This document shows positions 42,521 to 51,487 of a stretch of 63,800 bases of DNA, piece after piece. Below the pieces are notes generated by a model. That model had not been told where the DNA came from. It ran no database searches and saw only the letters and a program-made list of their open reading frames with translations. Source of the DNA: an uncultured Clostridia bacterium (lineage in GTDB: Bacteria > Bacillota > Clostridia > Oscillospirales > CAG-272); assembly GCA_944381075.1 (NCBI GenBank), contig CALWJT010000025.1:1-63800 (forward strand), given 5' to 3'. The position numbers were made by a program, and so were the translations under genes. Position 1 is the first letter of the stretch; the number at the start of each line of letters is the position of its first letter.

Positions 42521-43144
42521 ATGGCCGCAAAAAACGACGCCTACTATTTCAATACTTTTTCGGAATGCGCTTCGCTCGCAAGCGAGGCCGCCGAGGTACT
42601 GCATACGGTTCTCACCAAATTCAATTCCGATGAAATCGACGAGATCATGTGGAAGCTGCACGATGTCGAGCATCAGGCGGACGAAAAAAAGCACGACATG
42701 CTTTCCGCGCTTTTGAAAGCCTTTATTACGCCGATCGAACGCGACGATATCATCAAGCTCAGCCAGGCGATCGACGATATCACCGACTCCATCGAGGACG
42801 TCGTCATCCAAATCAATATGGATCAGGTCAAGCTGATCCGTCCGGACAGCATTGAATTTTCGGAGCTTCTGATCCGCTGCTGCAAACGGGTGGAGGAGCT
42901 TCTCCATGAATTCCGGAATTTCAAAAAATCCAAGCAGATCAAGGATATCATCATTGAAATCAACCGCTTGGAGGAGGAGGGCGATCAGCTTTATATCTCC
43001 GTTATGAAGAACCTCCACGCGACAAGCAAGGATCCGATCGAAATCATCGCCTGGCGCGATATTTACAAAGCCTTTGAAAACGTCTGCGACTCCTGTGAAG
43101 ACGTCGCGAATATCGTAGAAAGCATCGTCATCGGAAATCTTTAA
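42521..43144 (+). CDS. DUF47 / PhoU-like PiT accessory protein
   Basis: 207 residues, nearly all helical. DUF47 proteins are PhoU-like helical bundles that regulate the neighbouring PiT transporter and may bind metal. Visible marks: YYFNTFSECASLASEAAEVL, LHDVEHQADEKKHDMLSALL (acidic metal-binding E/D pattern), TPIERDDIIKLSQAIDDITD and IEIIAWRDIYKAFENVCDSC near the end. CGGAGG precedes ATG 42521. Gap to the PiT stop is 103 bases, without a terminator. Confidence 0.92.
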   Translation: MAAKNDAYYFNTFSECASLASEAAEVLHTVLTKFNSDEIDEIMWKLHDVEHQADEKKHDMLSALLKAFITPIERDDIIKLSQAIDDITDSIEDVVIQINMDQVKLIRPDSIEFSELLIRCCKRVEELLHEFRNFKKSKQIKDIIIEINRLEEEGDQLYISVMKNLHATSKDPIEIIAWRDIYKAFENVCDSCEDVANIVESIVIGNL

Positions 43145-43180
43145 ACATCCCGAACCGCAAGAAGAAAGGAGCCTATTGCC

Positions 43181-44488
43181 ATGAGGCCACAATGGAACCG
43201 CAAATACACTACCATTGCGGTTTATACTGCGATCGTCCTTATCTTCGGTGTGCTCTGCGTATTTTTCTTTCTGAAATTTGAAGAGATCGGGGATGCGCTC
43301 TCCGCTTTTTTCCGCATTTGCGAACCCCTGATCTACGGCGTTTTCATCGCTTATATTCTCAATCCGTTGATGAGGATTTATGAAGAAAAGGTTTTTCGGG
43401 CAGGAAAATCCGGCGCAGGACTTTCCCGAACCGCAAGGCGCGTACTGGCGGTAACAGCCGCCATCCTGACCTTCTTTATTTTCCTTGCGCTGTTCATCTG
43501 GATGATCCTGCCGCATTTTATCGACAGCGTAAGGGACCTTGGAGCAAAGCTTCCCTCCTACCTCGAATCGCTGGAAGAATTTGCGAACAATATTGCGGCA
43601 AACGGCGGTATTTTTGCCACAGCGGTGGAAGCCATTCTCACTTATATTAACGATTTTATCGACCGCTCCTACGACCTGCTCTCCGAATATCTGCCGCAGC
43701 TTGCGGAAAAGCTCCAGTCGGTCGCCGCCGTCGTATTCGATATCGTGCTCGGCGTTATCTTCGCCATCTATTTCCTTGCCGCCAAAGAGCGGATTTCCTC
43801 GCAGGCCAAGAAAATGCTGCGCGCGCTCGTCAATGAAAAGCACTATCGGTCCATTCTCGACATTTTCGCGCTTGCCGACCGGACATTCAGCCGGTATTTC
43901 ACGGGGGCGATTCTGGATTCTATCGTGGTCGGCGTCATTTGCTTTATTATGATGCAGATCCTCGGCATGCCTTATTCGCCGCTTATCAGCGTCATCATCG
44001 GCGTGACAAATATCATTCCGATCTTCGGTCCCTTTATCGGCGCGGTCCCAAGCGCCATCATACTGTTCGTATATAAGCCTGTTTTTGCCATCTATTTCGC
44101 GCTGATGATTCTGGTCCTCCAGCAAATCGACGGAAATTTCATCGCGCCAAAAATTCACGGCGCCACGACGGGACTTGCGCCCGTATGGGTCATCGTCTCC
44201 ATCACCGTCATGTCCGGTCTCTTCGGTGTCGTCGGCATGTTTATCGCCGTACCGGTATTCTCCGTCCTTTATGTGATCTTCAAAAAGAAAATCGAAGAAC
44301 GGCTTGCCAAAAAAGCGATGGCGACCGATACGCTTTCCTATATGAATGAGTTTGACCGCCGCTTATACGAACCGCGGTCCTCCGGCGGGAAAAGCATGAA
44401 GGAAAAAGCAGGGGCCTTTTTCAAGCGTTTCCAAAAAAAGAAGACCCTCGAAGAGGAAAAGGATGAATCAGAGCGCAAAAAGAAATAA
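43181..44488 (+). CDS. AI-2E family transporter (PF01594)
   Basis: 435 residues with about eight membrane helices, from TTIAVYTAIVLIFGVLCVFF to VIVSITVMSGLFGVVGMFIA, and the conserved YFLAAKERISSQAKKM, RYFTGAILDSIVVGVICF and QQIDGNFIAPKIHGATTGL. The family was named for autoinducer-2 export, but many members have other or unknown roles (some are Na+/H+ antiporters). The C-terminal 60 residues are highly charged. It follows the DUF47 gene by 36 bases and ends in a strong terminator. Confidence 0.9.
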   Translation: MRPQWNRKYTTIAVYTAIVLIFGVLCVFFFLKFEEIGDALSAFFRICEPLIYGVFIAYILNPLMRIYEEKVFRAGKSGAGLSRTARRVLAVTAAILTFFIFLALFIWMILPHFIDSVRDLGAKLPSYLESLEEFANNIAANGGIFATAVEAILTYINDFIDRSYDLLSEYLPQLAEKLQSVAAVVFDIVLGVIFAIYFLAAKERISSQAKKMLRALVNEKHYRSILDIFALADRTFSRYFTGAILDSIVVGVICFIMMQILGMPYSPLISVIIGVTNIIPIFGPFIGAVPSAIILFVYKPVFAIYFALMILVLQQIDGNFIAPKIHGATTGLAPVWVIVSITVMSGLFGVVGMFIAVPVFSVLYVIFKKKIEERLAKKAMATDTLSYMNEFDRRLYEPRSSGGKSMKEKAGAFFKRFQKKKTLEEEKDESERKKK

Positions 44489-44528
44489 AGGAGAGCGCCG
44501 GCGCCAAAGGCTCCGGCGCTCTCCTTTT
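44487..44528 (+). terminator. Terminator after the AI-2E family gene
   Basis: A 15-base stem (AAAGGAGAGCGCCGG with its complement) around an 11-base loop, followed by TTTTCT. Confidence 0.85.
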
Positions 44529-44574
44529 CTGAGGAAAGATTTTCTATTCCCCGCAAGTTTCGAGCAAATCCCCC

Positions 44575-44603
44575 TTGACATCCTCTGTTTGAAATGGTAA
44601 AAT
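44575..44603 (+). promoter_or_regulatory. P-type ATPase promoter
   Basis: Consensus TTGACA, 17 bases, extended TGG-TAAAAT. The transcript would begin near 44610, exactly where the riboswitch aptamer starts. Confidence 0.85.
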
Positions 44604-44610
44604 AATAGCA

Positions 44611-44702
44611 ACATAAGGGAGTAATCGACGCATGTCGTAATAAAGTCAACACCTTGAGCGAGATTTTTCGCTCTGGCTTTATTTGAAACGATGAGACTTA
44701 TC
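44611..44702 (+). promoter_or_regulatory. yybP-ykoY (Mn2+) riboswitch
   Basis: The leader reads ATAAGGGAGTAATCGACG at the start and GATGAGACTTATC at the end, with a middle arm built on AATAAAGTCAACACC and TGGCTTTATTTG around a hairpin (GAGCGA with TCGCTC). The two conserved loops (GGGAGTA and GAGAC) that meet to bind Mn2+ and the P1 pairing ATAAG/CTTAT are both present. The 3' half of P1 is also needed by the terminator that follows, so bound Mn2+ should keep transcription on. Confidence 0.85.
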
Positions 44703-44727
44703 TGTAGGCGCAGATAAGTCCTTTTTG
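44695..44727 (+). terminator. Riboswitch expression-platform terminator
   Basis: GACTTATCTG and CAGATAAGTC pair around TAGGCG, followed by CTTTTTG. The left arm overlaps the closing strand of the aptamer, giving two mutually exclusive folds. Confidence 0.85.
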
Positions 44728-44742
44728 ATATGGAGGCATTCC

Positions 44743-47487
44743 ATGAAAAAGGATGTCCGCGCCCAAAATTCATCTCAAAGGAGTATTTCGCAAATGAAAG
44801 ATTACCTCAAGGGGTCAGCCGACGTTCTGGCGGAGCTCGCTTCTTCTCCTGACGGACTTACAGAGTCGGAGGCCGAAGCACGGCTCCAGCAAAACGGGAA
44901 AAACAAGCTTGTCGAAGGAAAAAAGGAATCCCTTCTCCGCCGCTTCTTAAAGCAGCTGGCCGAACCGATGACGATCATCCTGATTGCCGCTGCCGTCATC
45001 TCGGCTGTGATGGCGGTGATGAACAACGAATTCCCGTCGGATGTCATTATCATCATGGCGGTCGTTCTCATCAACGCCGTACTGGGCGTCGTTCAGGAAA
45101 GCAAGGCGGAAAAAGCCATCGCTGCCCTTCAGGAAATCGCCGCGGCAACCTCGAAGGTCATCCGCGGCGGACGTCAGATCACCATTCGCAGCGAGGACCT
45201 TGTCGTCGGCGACGTTATCGTTCTGGAAGCCGGAGATGCGGTCCCCGCTGATGCGCGCATCCTCGAATGCGCAAGCCTGAAAATCGAAGAGGCTGCCCTG
45301 ACCGGCGAATCCGTGCCTGTGACCAAGACCGCAGATGTGCTTGCGCCCGGCGCAAACGGAGACATCTCGCTCGGCGACCGAAAAAACATGGCATTCATGG
45401 GCAGTACCGTCGTATACGGGCGCGGCAAGGCCGTCGTGACCGGAACCGGCATGGATACGGAAATGGGGAAAATCGCCGACGCGCTTTCCAAGGCAGAGGA
45501 CGGCAAGACTCCTCTCCAGAAGAAGCTCGCGCAGCTAAGTAAAATCCTTACCTACCTTGTCATCGGCATCTGTGTCGTCATCTTCGCCATCAACCTCATC
45601 CGCGCCGCCATCACGGGAGATTTCACCGGCGCTGTCGTGCTTGATACCTTTATGGTCGCCGTATCTCTTGCTGTCGCCGCCATTCCGGAGGGACTCGCCA
45701 CGGTCGTCACCATCGTGCTTTCCATCGGCGTCACCAACATGTCGAAACGAAACGCCATCATCCGCAAGCTCACCGCGGTAGAAACACTCGGCTGCACACA
45801 GATCATATGTTCCGATAAAACCGGTACGCTGACGCAGAACAAAATGACGGTCGTCGACCATTACGGCGACGACGAAGCCCTTCTCGCAACCGCCATGTCG
45901 CTCTGCTCCGACGCGCAGCTCGACACCGAGACCGGTGACGCCGTCGGCGAGCCGACAGAATGCGCACTCGTCAATTACGCGGCAAAGCTCGGACTTGACA
46001 AGAACGTCCAGAAGAAGGAATTTGTCAGGATCGGCGAGGTCCCCTTCGATTCCATGCGCAAAATGATGACGACCGTTCACAAAACGGAAAACGGAAGTCT
46101 CATCCAGTTTACCAAGGGCGCGCCGGATGAGATCCTCAAGCGCTGTACAAAGGCGATGGTCAACGGCTCTGCCGTCGACATGACGCCGGAAATACAGGAA
46201 TCGATCCTCAAACAAAACAAGGCGATGGCGGACAAAGCGCTGCGCGTCCTCGCCGCGGCGACAAAAAAGCTCTCCGAAGAGCCCGCCGTTTATGAGCCGG
46301 AGGCCGTGGAAAACGATCTTTGCTTTATCGGGCTCTGCGGCATGATCGATCCCGTGCGTCCCGAAGTGAAGCCCGCTATCGACGAATGCCGCTCTGCCGG
46401 CATCCGTCCGATCATGATCACCGGCGACCACAAGGATACCGCTGTCGCAATCGCGATGCAGCTTGGCATCATCTCGGATCCCAGCGAGGCCATCACCGGC
46501 GCGGAGCTCGACGGCATTTCCGATGAAGAATTTGAATCCGCCGTCGAAAAATATTCCGTATATGCCCGCGTCCAGCCGGAGCATAAGACGCGCATTGTCA
46601 ACGCATGGCGCAAAAAAGGCAAAGTCACCGCGATGACGGGAGACGGCGTCAATGACGCGCCCTCCATCAAAAATGCCGACATCGGCGTCGGCATGGGCAT
46701 CACGGGCACGGACGTCACAAAGAACGTCGCCGACATGATCCTTACCGACGATAATTTTGCGACTATCGTTTCCGCCGTCGGCGAAGGCAGACGGATCTAT
46801 GACAACATCCGCAAATCCATCCAATTCCTGCTCGCGTCGAATCTTTCCGAGGTGCTGTCTATTTTCATCGCGACGCTGTTCGGCTTTTCGCTTTTCCAGC
46901 CGGTCCATCTGCTGTGGATCAACCTCATCACCGACTGCTTCCCTGCGCTCGCGCTCGGAATGGAAAAGCCGGAGGACAACATCATGAAGCGCGCGCCGCG
47001 CGATTCCAAGGAGGGTGTGTTTGCGGGCGGCATGGGCTTCGCCATCGCCTATCAGGGCTTTCTCGTCACGCTGATCACCATCGCCTCTTACCTTATCGGA
47101 CGCTTCGTCCTTGCCGACGCGCATCATGCGCAGGCGATTGCCGACGGACTCTATTCGGCGGAAGGACTGGGGACCTCCATGGCCTTTCTTACGCTTTCCA
47201 TGGCGGAGATCTGCCATGCGTTCAATATGCGCTCGCTCCACGGCTCCATTTTCAAAATCAAAAATCAGAACCCGTGGCTGTGGGGCGCCGCCGTCCTTTC
47301 TCTCATTCTGACCACAGTCGTTATCGAAGTGCCGTTCCTCGCAGATGCGTTTGACCTTGCAAAGCTCGACCTTATGGAGTACGCAATCGCGTTCGGACTT
47401 GCCATTCTGATCATCCCGATCGTGGAATTCATCAAGATTTTCGTCCGAATGAACGACAGAAAAAAGCAGGCGGCAAAGCAAATATAA
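44743..47487 (+). CDS. P2-type cation-transporting ATPase, probable Mn2+ exporter
   Basis: 914 residues from ATG 44743 (GGAGG six bases upstream); ATG 44794, with its own AAAGGAG, gives MKDYLKG and matches the usual N-terminus, so it is a serious alternative. Marks: cation ATPase N-terminal domain, TGES loop (AALTGESVPVTKT), the ion-site segment AAIPEGLATVVTIVLSIG, the phosphorylation Asp in CSDKTGTLTQNKM (near residue 358), KGAPDEILKRC and GDGVNDAPSIKNADIGVGMG, and ten membrane helices. The family includes Ca2+ and Mn2+ pumps; the Mn2+ riboswitch in the leader, as for Lactococcus YoaB, favours Mn2+ export. Confidence 0.9.
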   Translation: MKKDVRAQNSSQRSISQMKDYLKGSADVLAELASSPDGLTESEAEARLQQNGKNKLVEGKKESLLRRFLKQLAEPMTIILIAAAVISAVMAVMNNEFPSDVIIIMAVVLINAVLGVVQESKAEKAIAALQEIAAATSKVIRGGRQITIRSEDLVVGDVIVLEAGDAVPADARILECASLKIEEAALTGESVPVTKTADVLAPGANGDISLGDRKNMAFMGSTVVYGRGKAVVTGTGMDTEMGKIADALSKAEDGKTPLQKKLAQLSKILTYLVIGICVVIFAINLIRAAITGDFTGAVVLDTFMVAVSLAVAAIPEGLATVVTIVLSIGVTNMSKRNAIIRKLTAVETLGCTQIICSDKTGTLTQNKMTVVDHYGDDEALLATAMSLCSDAQLDTETGDAVGEPTECALVNYAAKLGLDKNVQKKEFVRIGEVPFDSMRKMMTTVHKTENGSLIQFTKGAPDEILKRCTKAMVNGSAVDMTPEIQESILKQNKAMADKALRVLAAATKKLSEEPAVYEPEAVENDLCFIGLCGMIDPVRPEVKPAIDECRSAGIRPIMITGDHKDTAVAIAMQLGIISDPSEAITGAELDGISDEEFESAVEKYSVYARVQPEHKTRIVNAWRKKGKVTAMTGDGVNDAPSIKNADIGVGMGITGTDVTKNVADMILTDDNFATIVSAVGEGRRIYDNIRKSIQFLLASNLSEVLSIFIATLFGFSLFQPVHLLWINLITDCFPALALGMEKPEDNIMKRAPRDSKEGVFAGGMGFAIAYQGFLVTLITIASYLIGRFVLADAHHAQAIADGLYSAEGLGTSMAFLTLSMAEICHAFNMRSLHGSIFKIKNQNPWLWGAAVLSLILTTVVIEVPFLADAFDLAKLDLMEYAIAFGLAILIIPIVEFIKIFVRMNDRKKQAAKQI

Positions 47488-47492
47488 ACTTC

Positions 47493-47526
47493 AAGCCCCG
47501 TCCCGCATTTGGGACGGGGCTTTTTT
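47493..47526 (+). terminator. Terminator after the P-type ATPase gene
   Basis: AAGCCCCGTCCC and GGGACGGGGCTT around GCATTT, then a T-run. A textbook intrinsic terminator. Confidence 0.95.
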
Positions 47527-47613
47527 CATGGACGATTTGCCGTTTTCTCCGAAGAAGCCGCCACCGTTTCTCATTCAAGTGGAGGGAAATCTTCTTCTTT
47601 TGGATCAAACAAA

Positions 47614-47642
47614 TTGATTTTTTTCCCCGCCTATGATATAAT
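47614..47642 (+). promoter_or_regulatory. galT promoter
   Basis: TTGATT, 17 bases, extended TGA-TATAAT. The leader is about 60 bases and shows no clear operator. Confidence 0.75.
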
Positions 47643-47709
47643 GATTGTTTGAAAAAACATCGAACGGCGGGCATTTGCCGGCGCCGGACAAGCATTCACG
47701 GAGGATACC

Positions 47710-49227
47710 ATGAAAATCAACGACAGAATCCACCAGCTGACAGAATACGCGATAAGACATGGGCTTATCGGCGAGGAAGATCGGATCTATGCGCATAACC
47801 GGCTGATCGAAGCACTCGGACTTTCCTCATATGAGGATTCGACAGCTCCCGCATGCGAGGCTCTGGAAGAAATCCTTTCGGATATCCTCGAATTTGCCGG
47901 AAAAAACGGGCTTCTTCCCGACGACGGGATCGTGAGCCGTGATCTTTTCGACACCAAAATCATGGGACTTCTCACGCCGCCGCCGTCCGATGTCATCCGG
48001 ACCTTCCGAGAGAAATACCAAGCCTCCCCTGCGGATGCTACCGACTGGTATTATGCGTTTTCCCGCGCTACCGACTACATCCGGACCTACCGCATCCAAA
48101 AGGATCTGAAATGGACCGTGCCCTCTGCTTATGGCGATATCGATATCACCGTCAATCTTTCCAAGCCGGAAAAGGATCCGAAGGCCATCGCCGCCGCGAA
48201 ATCGATCCCGCAGAGCGGTTATCCGAAGTGCGCGCTTTGCGCCGAAAATGAGGGCTACGCTGGGAACCTCCATGCCGCCGCGCGCCAAAACCACAGGATC
48301 CTTCCGCTCACGCTCGCAGGCGAGAGGTGGTATTTTCAATATTCCCCGTATGTTTATTACAACGAGCATTGCATCGTTCTCTCCTCGGTGCATTCGCCGA
48401 TGAAAATCGACCGTGAAACCTTCTGCCGGCTGCTCGATTTCGAAGAGCAGTTCCCGCATTACTTCATCGGCTCCAACGCCGACCTGCCGATCGTCGGCGG
48501 CTCTATTCTGACGCACAATCATTTTCAAGGCGGGCGCTATGTCTTTGCCATGGAAAAAGCGCCGGCGGAAAAGGCCGTCACATTCGCCGGCTTCGAGGAC
48601 ATCCGCGCCGGCATCGTCAAGTGGCCGCTTTCTGTCATCCGCATCACCGGGCAAAAAAAGGAACGCCTGATCGCGCTCGCGGACAAAATCCTCACGGCGT
48701 GGAGAGGCTACACGGACAAGGACGCCTTCCTCTTCGCCGAAACAAGCGGCGAACCGCACAACACCGTAACGCCGATCGCCAGACGCCGGGGCAAGGAGTA
48801 TGAGCTTGACCTTGTCCTGCGCAACAACATCACAACGCCGGAGCATCCGCTCGGCGTCTTCCACCCGCATACCGAGCTGCACAACATCAAAAAGGAGAAC
48901 ATCGGGCTCATCGAGGTCATGGGGCTCGCCGTCCTGCCTGCCCGTCTGAAAACGGAAATGGCAAAGCTTGAGCAGGCCATCCTGACAGGCACCGAGATCG
49001 AAAGCGATCCCGGCATCGCCAAGCACGCGGCATGGTTTGCGTCCTTCCGCAAAAAACATACTTTCACAAAGGAAAATACAGAAGAAATCCTGCGTCAGGA
49101 GATCGGGAGGACCTTCGTGCGCGTTCTGGAAGACGCCGGTGTCTATAAATGTACGCCGGCGGGCCGGGACGCTTTCGACCGTTTCCTCGCTTACGTCAAC
49201 CGGATCCAAAAGGAGGACGGCCAATGA
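47710..49227 (+). CDS. galT: UDP-glucose-hexose-1-phosphate uridylyltransferase (Firmicute type)
   Basis: 505 residues, the long GalT2 form of Firmicutes. It swaps UMP between UDP-glucose and galactose 1-phosphate in the Leloir pathway. Visible marks: YPKCALCAENEGYAGN (cysteine pair), YYNEHCIVLSSVHSPM, and ILTHNHFQGGRYVFAMEKAP, whose H-N-H-F-Q element carries the nucleophilic His. GalK and GalE are not in the window. CGGAGG precedes ATG 47710. The stop overlaps the next start (ATGA), so the methyltransferase is translated in coupling with it. Confidence 0.95.
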   Translation: MKINDRIHQLTEYAIRHGLIGEEDRIYAHNRLIEALGLSSYEDSTAPACEALEEILSDILEFAGKNGLLPDDGIVSRDLFDTKIMGLLTPPPSDVIRTFREKYQASPADATDWYYAFSRATDYIRTYRIQKDLKWTVPSAYGDIDITVNLSKPEKDPKAIAAAKSIPQSGYPKCALCAENEGYAGNLHAAARQNHRILPLTLAGERWYFQYSPYVYYNEHCIVLSSVHSPMKIDRETFCRLLDFEEQFPHYFIGSNADLPIVGGSILTHNHFQGGRYVFAMEKAPAEKAVTFAGFEDIRAGIVKWPLSVIRITGQKKERLIALADKILTAWRGYTDKDAFLFAETSGEPHNTVTPIARRRGKEYELDLVLRNNITTPEHPLGVFHPHTELHNIKKENIGLIEVMGLAVLPARLKTEMAKLEQAILTGTEIESDPGIAKHAAWFASFRKKHTFTKENTEEILRQEIGRTFVRVLEDAGVYKCTPAGRDAFDRFLAYVNRIQKEDGQ

Positions 49228-50447
49228 AGGCAGAACGCAGCTATCCCCGGTTCACCGTGACAAAAAAAGCCGAAGCCTCCCTGCGCGGCGGCCATCCGTG
49301 GGTATACGATACAGAGATCACCGATATACAGGGAAAAACGGAAAACGGCTGCCTTGTGGATGTTCTCTCCTCCAAGGGAACGTATCTCGGCACGGGACTT
49401 CTCAGCGAAAAAAGCAAAATCCGCGTGCGTGTGCTCGCCGCAAATGCGAACGAAACATTCGGCGCTGCCTTTTTCGAGCGGCGTCTGCGCTACGCCGTCG
49501 ATTACCGAAGGGAGGTCATGGGGAGCGATTTTTCCTGCTGCCGCCTGGTGTTTGGAGAGGCGGACGGATTGCCTGGGCTTACGGTCGACCGCTTTGGCGG
49601 CATTCTTGTCGTGCAAATTCTTTCCTATGGCATGGAGATCAGGCGCAGTATATTGTTCCCTGCACTCGTCCGCATATTAGAAGAATACGGCGAAAAAATC
49701 GACGGGATCTACGAACGCAGCGACGTCGCCCTGCGCGAGCGGGAGGGCCTCCCGCAGCGCAAGGGCTGGGTCGACGGCATGACGCATCCGGACGCTACCG
49801 TGACGGAAATCGTCGAGAACGGTATCCGATATGCCGTCGACTTTGAAAACGGACAGAAAACAGGATTTTTCCTCGACCAAAAATACAACCGCAGGGCAGC
49901 CGCCTCTCTGTCAAGGGGACGGCGCGTCCTCGACTGCTTCACGCATACCGGCTCCTTTGCGCTGAACGCAGCGGCAGGCGGCGCCGTCCGAGTAGACGCC
50001 GTCGACATTTCGGAAACGGCGCTCTCTGCGGCAAGGGAAAACGCCGCGCGAAACGGCTGCTCCGACAGGATCGATTGGATCCGTGCGGACGTTTTCGACT
50101 ATCTCCGCGCGCTCGCATGGTCGCACGAAAAGCCGTATGATTTCATCATCCTTGATCCGCCGGCCTTCACCAAAAGCCGAAAAACCGTTGGCAACGCCGC
50201 AAACGGCTATCGGGAGATCAATTCACTTGCCATGCGCATCCTGCCGCGCGGCGGATATTTTGCAACCTGCTCCTGCTCGCATTTCATGCGGGACGACCTG
50301 TTTCGGCAAATGCTCGCGGAGTGCGCCTTAAAAACCGGCATAAAGCTCCGCCAGATCGAAGCGCGCGGCGCGGCGCCTGACCATCCGGTCCTGTGGGGCG
50401 TGCCGGAAACGGATTATCTCAAATTTTATCTTTTCCAAGTGGAATAA
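49224..50447 (+). CDS. Class I SAM-dependent rRNA methyltransferase (RlmI-like)
   Basis: 407 residues from ATG 49224 (AAAGGAGG upstream, four-base overlap with galT). The N-terminal PUA-like domain (PRFTVTKKAEASLRGGHPWV) and central EEHV-like part lead to the methyltransferase core: VLDCFTHTGSFALNAAAGGA, VRVDAVDISETALSAARENA and the catalytic-loop type FIILDPPAFTKSRK. RlmI makes m5C1962 in 23S rRNA; the same target is likely but the family has relatives with other sites. Coupling to galT looks like a chance neighbour. Confidence 0.88.
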   Translation: MKAERSYPRFTVTKKAEASLRGGHPWVYDTEITDIQGKTENGCLVDVLSSKGTYLGTGLLSEKSKIRVRVLAANANETFGAAFFERRLRYAVDYRREVMGSDFSCCRLVFGEADGLPGLTVDRFGGILVVQILSYGMEIRRSILFPALVRILEEYGEKIDGIYERSDVALREREGLPQRKGWVDGMTHPDATVTEIVENGIRYAVDFENGQKTGFFLDQKYNRRAAASLSRGRRVLDCFTHTGSFALNAAAGGAVRVDAVDISETALSAARENAARNGCSDRIDWIRADVFDYLRALAWSHEKPYDFIILDPPAFTKSRKTVGNAANGYREINSLAMRILPRGGYFATCSCSHFMRDDLFRQMLAECALKTGIKLRQIEARGAAPDHPVLWGVPETDYLKFYLFQVE

Positions 50448-50506
50448 GCCTTTTCACCGTCTTGCACGGAGAGCTACTATACCTATGAGAAAAAACAGAA
50501 TATCCG

Positions 50507-50546
50507 AAAAGCGGCCGGCGTCGAATCATCGACGCCGGCCGCTTTT
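50507..50546. terminator. Bidirectional terminator between the rRNA methyltransferase and tam
   Basis: An 18-base perfect stem (AAAAGCGGCCGGCGTCGA with complement) around ATCA, with A and T runs at the ends. It is the only structured element in the 200-base gap 50448-50646. Confidence 0.85.
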
Positions 50547-50646
50547 CCACAACAAAGAAAATACGCGAAAAGGAATCCAAAATATCAGCGGCTCCGTGCT
50601 GACAGTCCATCATAAACCGCATAGCGATGCTACATTTTGTATCGGG

Positions 50647-51405
50647 CTATCCTACCATTTTATTTCTCTGCCGTAAAGAAAAGCCGGCGGAATCCAAGGA
50701 CAACACCGCCATGCTTTCTTTTGCTTTTTGCACAATTTCATTTTCAAATTCTGCACCGCGTTCCTCTTCCAAAAGCGTAAGGTACGGTCTCAGTCTTGTT
50801 CCTTTGACCCATTCCACCAAGGCATTATGATCCGCAAGGTGATGATAATATCGGATTTCCCACATATCAAAATGGGACGCACAGTCCGATAGAATATCAA
50901 AATATTCATGCGGTGCAAGGACTTGATTGTGTTGCAATACGGTCACATCGATGCCCCATTGTGGTTCCGCGGCGATTTCCTCTATAAGTCTAAAAAGCGG
51001 CTCTTCTCCATTCATCGGGATTTGCACGGCTAAAACACCGCCGTCGTTCAGCCTATTCATCAAAGCAGGAATCAACACCTCATGATTGGAAATCCATTGA
51101 AGGCAGGCATTGGAGAAAAGCAAATCATACCTGCCCTCCAAACAGCTCGCATCACAAAGCCGAAACAACAAATCGGGATGCTCCCTTTTCGCACTTTCAA
51201 TCATACTCGACGAGCTATCGATCCCGAAAATATCGGCATTTGGAAAGCATCTTTGCAAAACAACGGTACTGTTACCCGGTCCGCAGCCAACATCTACGAT
51301 GGTTTTGGGATCACAGCGTTCAGCGACTCGGACAGCAAGGTCCAACGCCGGCTGGGTTCTTTGGCTTTCGAATTTCAAATATTGAACCGAATTCCACTCA
51401 GACAT
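50647..51405 (-). CDS. tam: Trans-aconitate 2-methyltransferase-like protein
   Basis: 252 residues, matching Tam in length and layout: YLKFESQRTQPALDLAVRV, motif I TIVDVGCGPGNSTVVLQRCF, ADIFGIDSSSSMIESAKREH, LLFSNACLQWISNHEVLIPA and GGVLAVQIPMN. Tam methylates trans-aconitate, a by-product that inhibits aconitase. AAGGAG precedes ATG 51405. Base composition is visibly lower in GC than both neighbours, with less biased codon choice, which hints at a recent arrival. It follows the histidine operon on the same strand after 82 bases. Confidence 0.88.
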   Translation of the reverse strand: MSEWNSVQYLKFESQRTQPALDLAVRVAERCDPKTIVDVGCGPGNSTVVLQRCFPNADIFGIDSSSSMIESAKREHPDLLFRLCDASCLEGRYDLLFSNACLQWISNHEVLIPALMNRLNDGGVLAVQIPMNGEEPLFRLIEEIAAEPQWGIDVTVLQHNQVLAPHEYFDILSDCASHFDMWEIRYYHHLADHNALVEWVKGTRLRPYLTLLEEERGAEFENEIVQKAKESMAVLSLDSAGFSLRQRNKMVG

Positions 51406-51454
51406 AATTTCTCCTTGCGTAAAAAACCAGACTTTTCGACAAAATCAGATATCC

Positions 51455-51485
51455 GTCAAAAACCACCAGCCTCTGGCAGGTGTGG
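51455..51485 (-). terminator. Weak terminator-like hairpin at the end of the his operon
   Basis: On the minus strand CCTGCC and GGCTGG pair with one mismatch, followed by GGTTTTTG. It may let some transcription pass into tam. Confidence 0.35.
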
Positions 51486-51487
51486 TC

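Noticed and set aside
42503-44158. A 551-codon minus-strand frame opposite the DUF47 and AI-2E genes
   Set aside because: It spans two real genes and an intergenic gap, which a true gene would not; sequence has no recognisable domain.
43181-44488. Claim of quorum-signal (AI-2) export
   Set aside because: The family name does not prove the substrate, and no luxS or lsr gene is nearby.
45535-47481. A 648-codon open frame on the minus strand opposite the P-type ATPase
   Set aside because: Product is a charge-rich shadow without domains; the ATPase has all its motifs in the plus frame.
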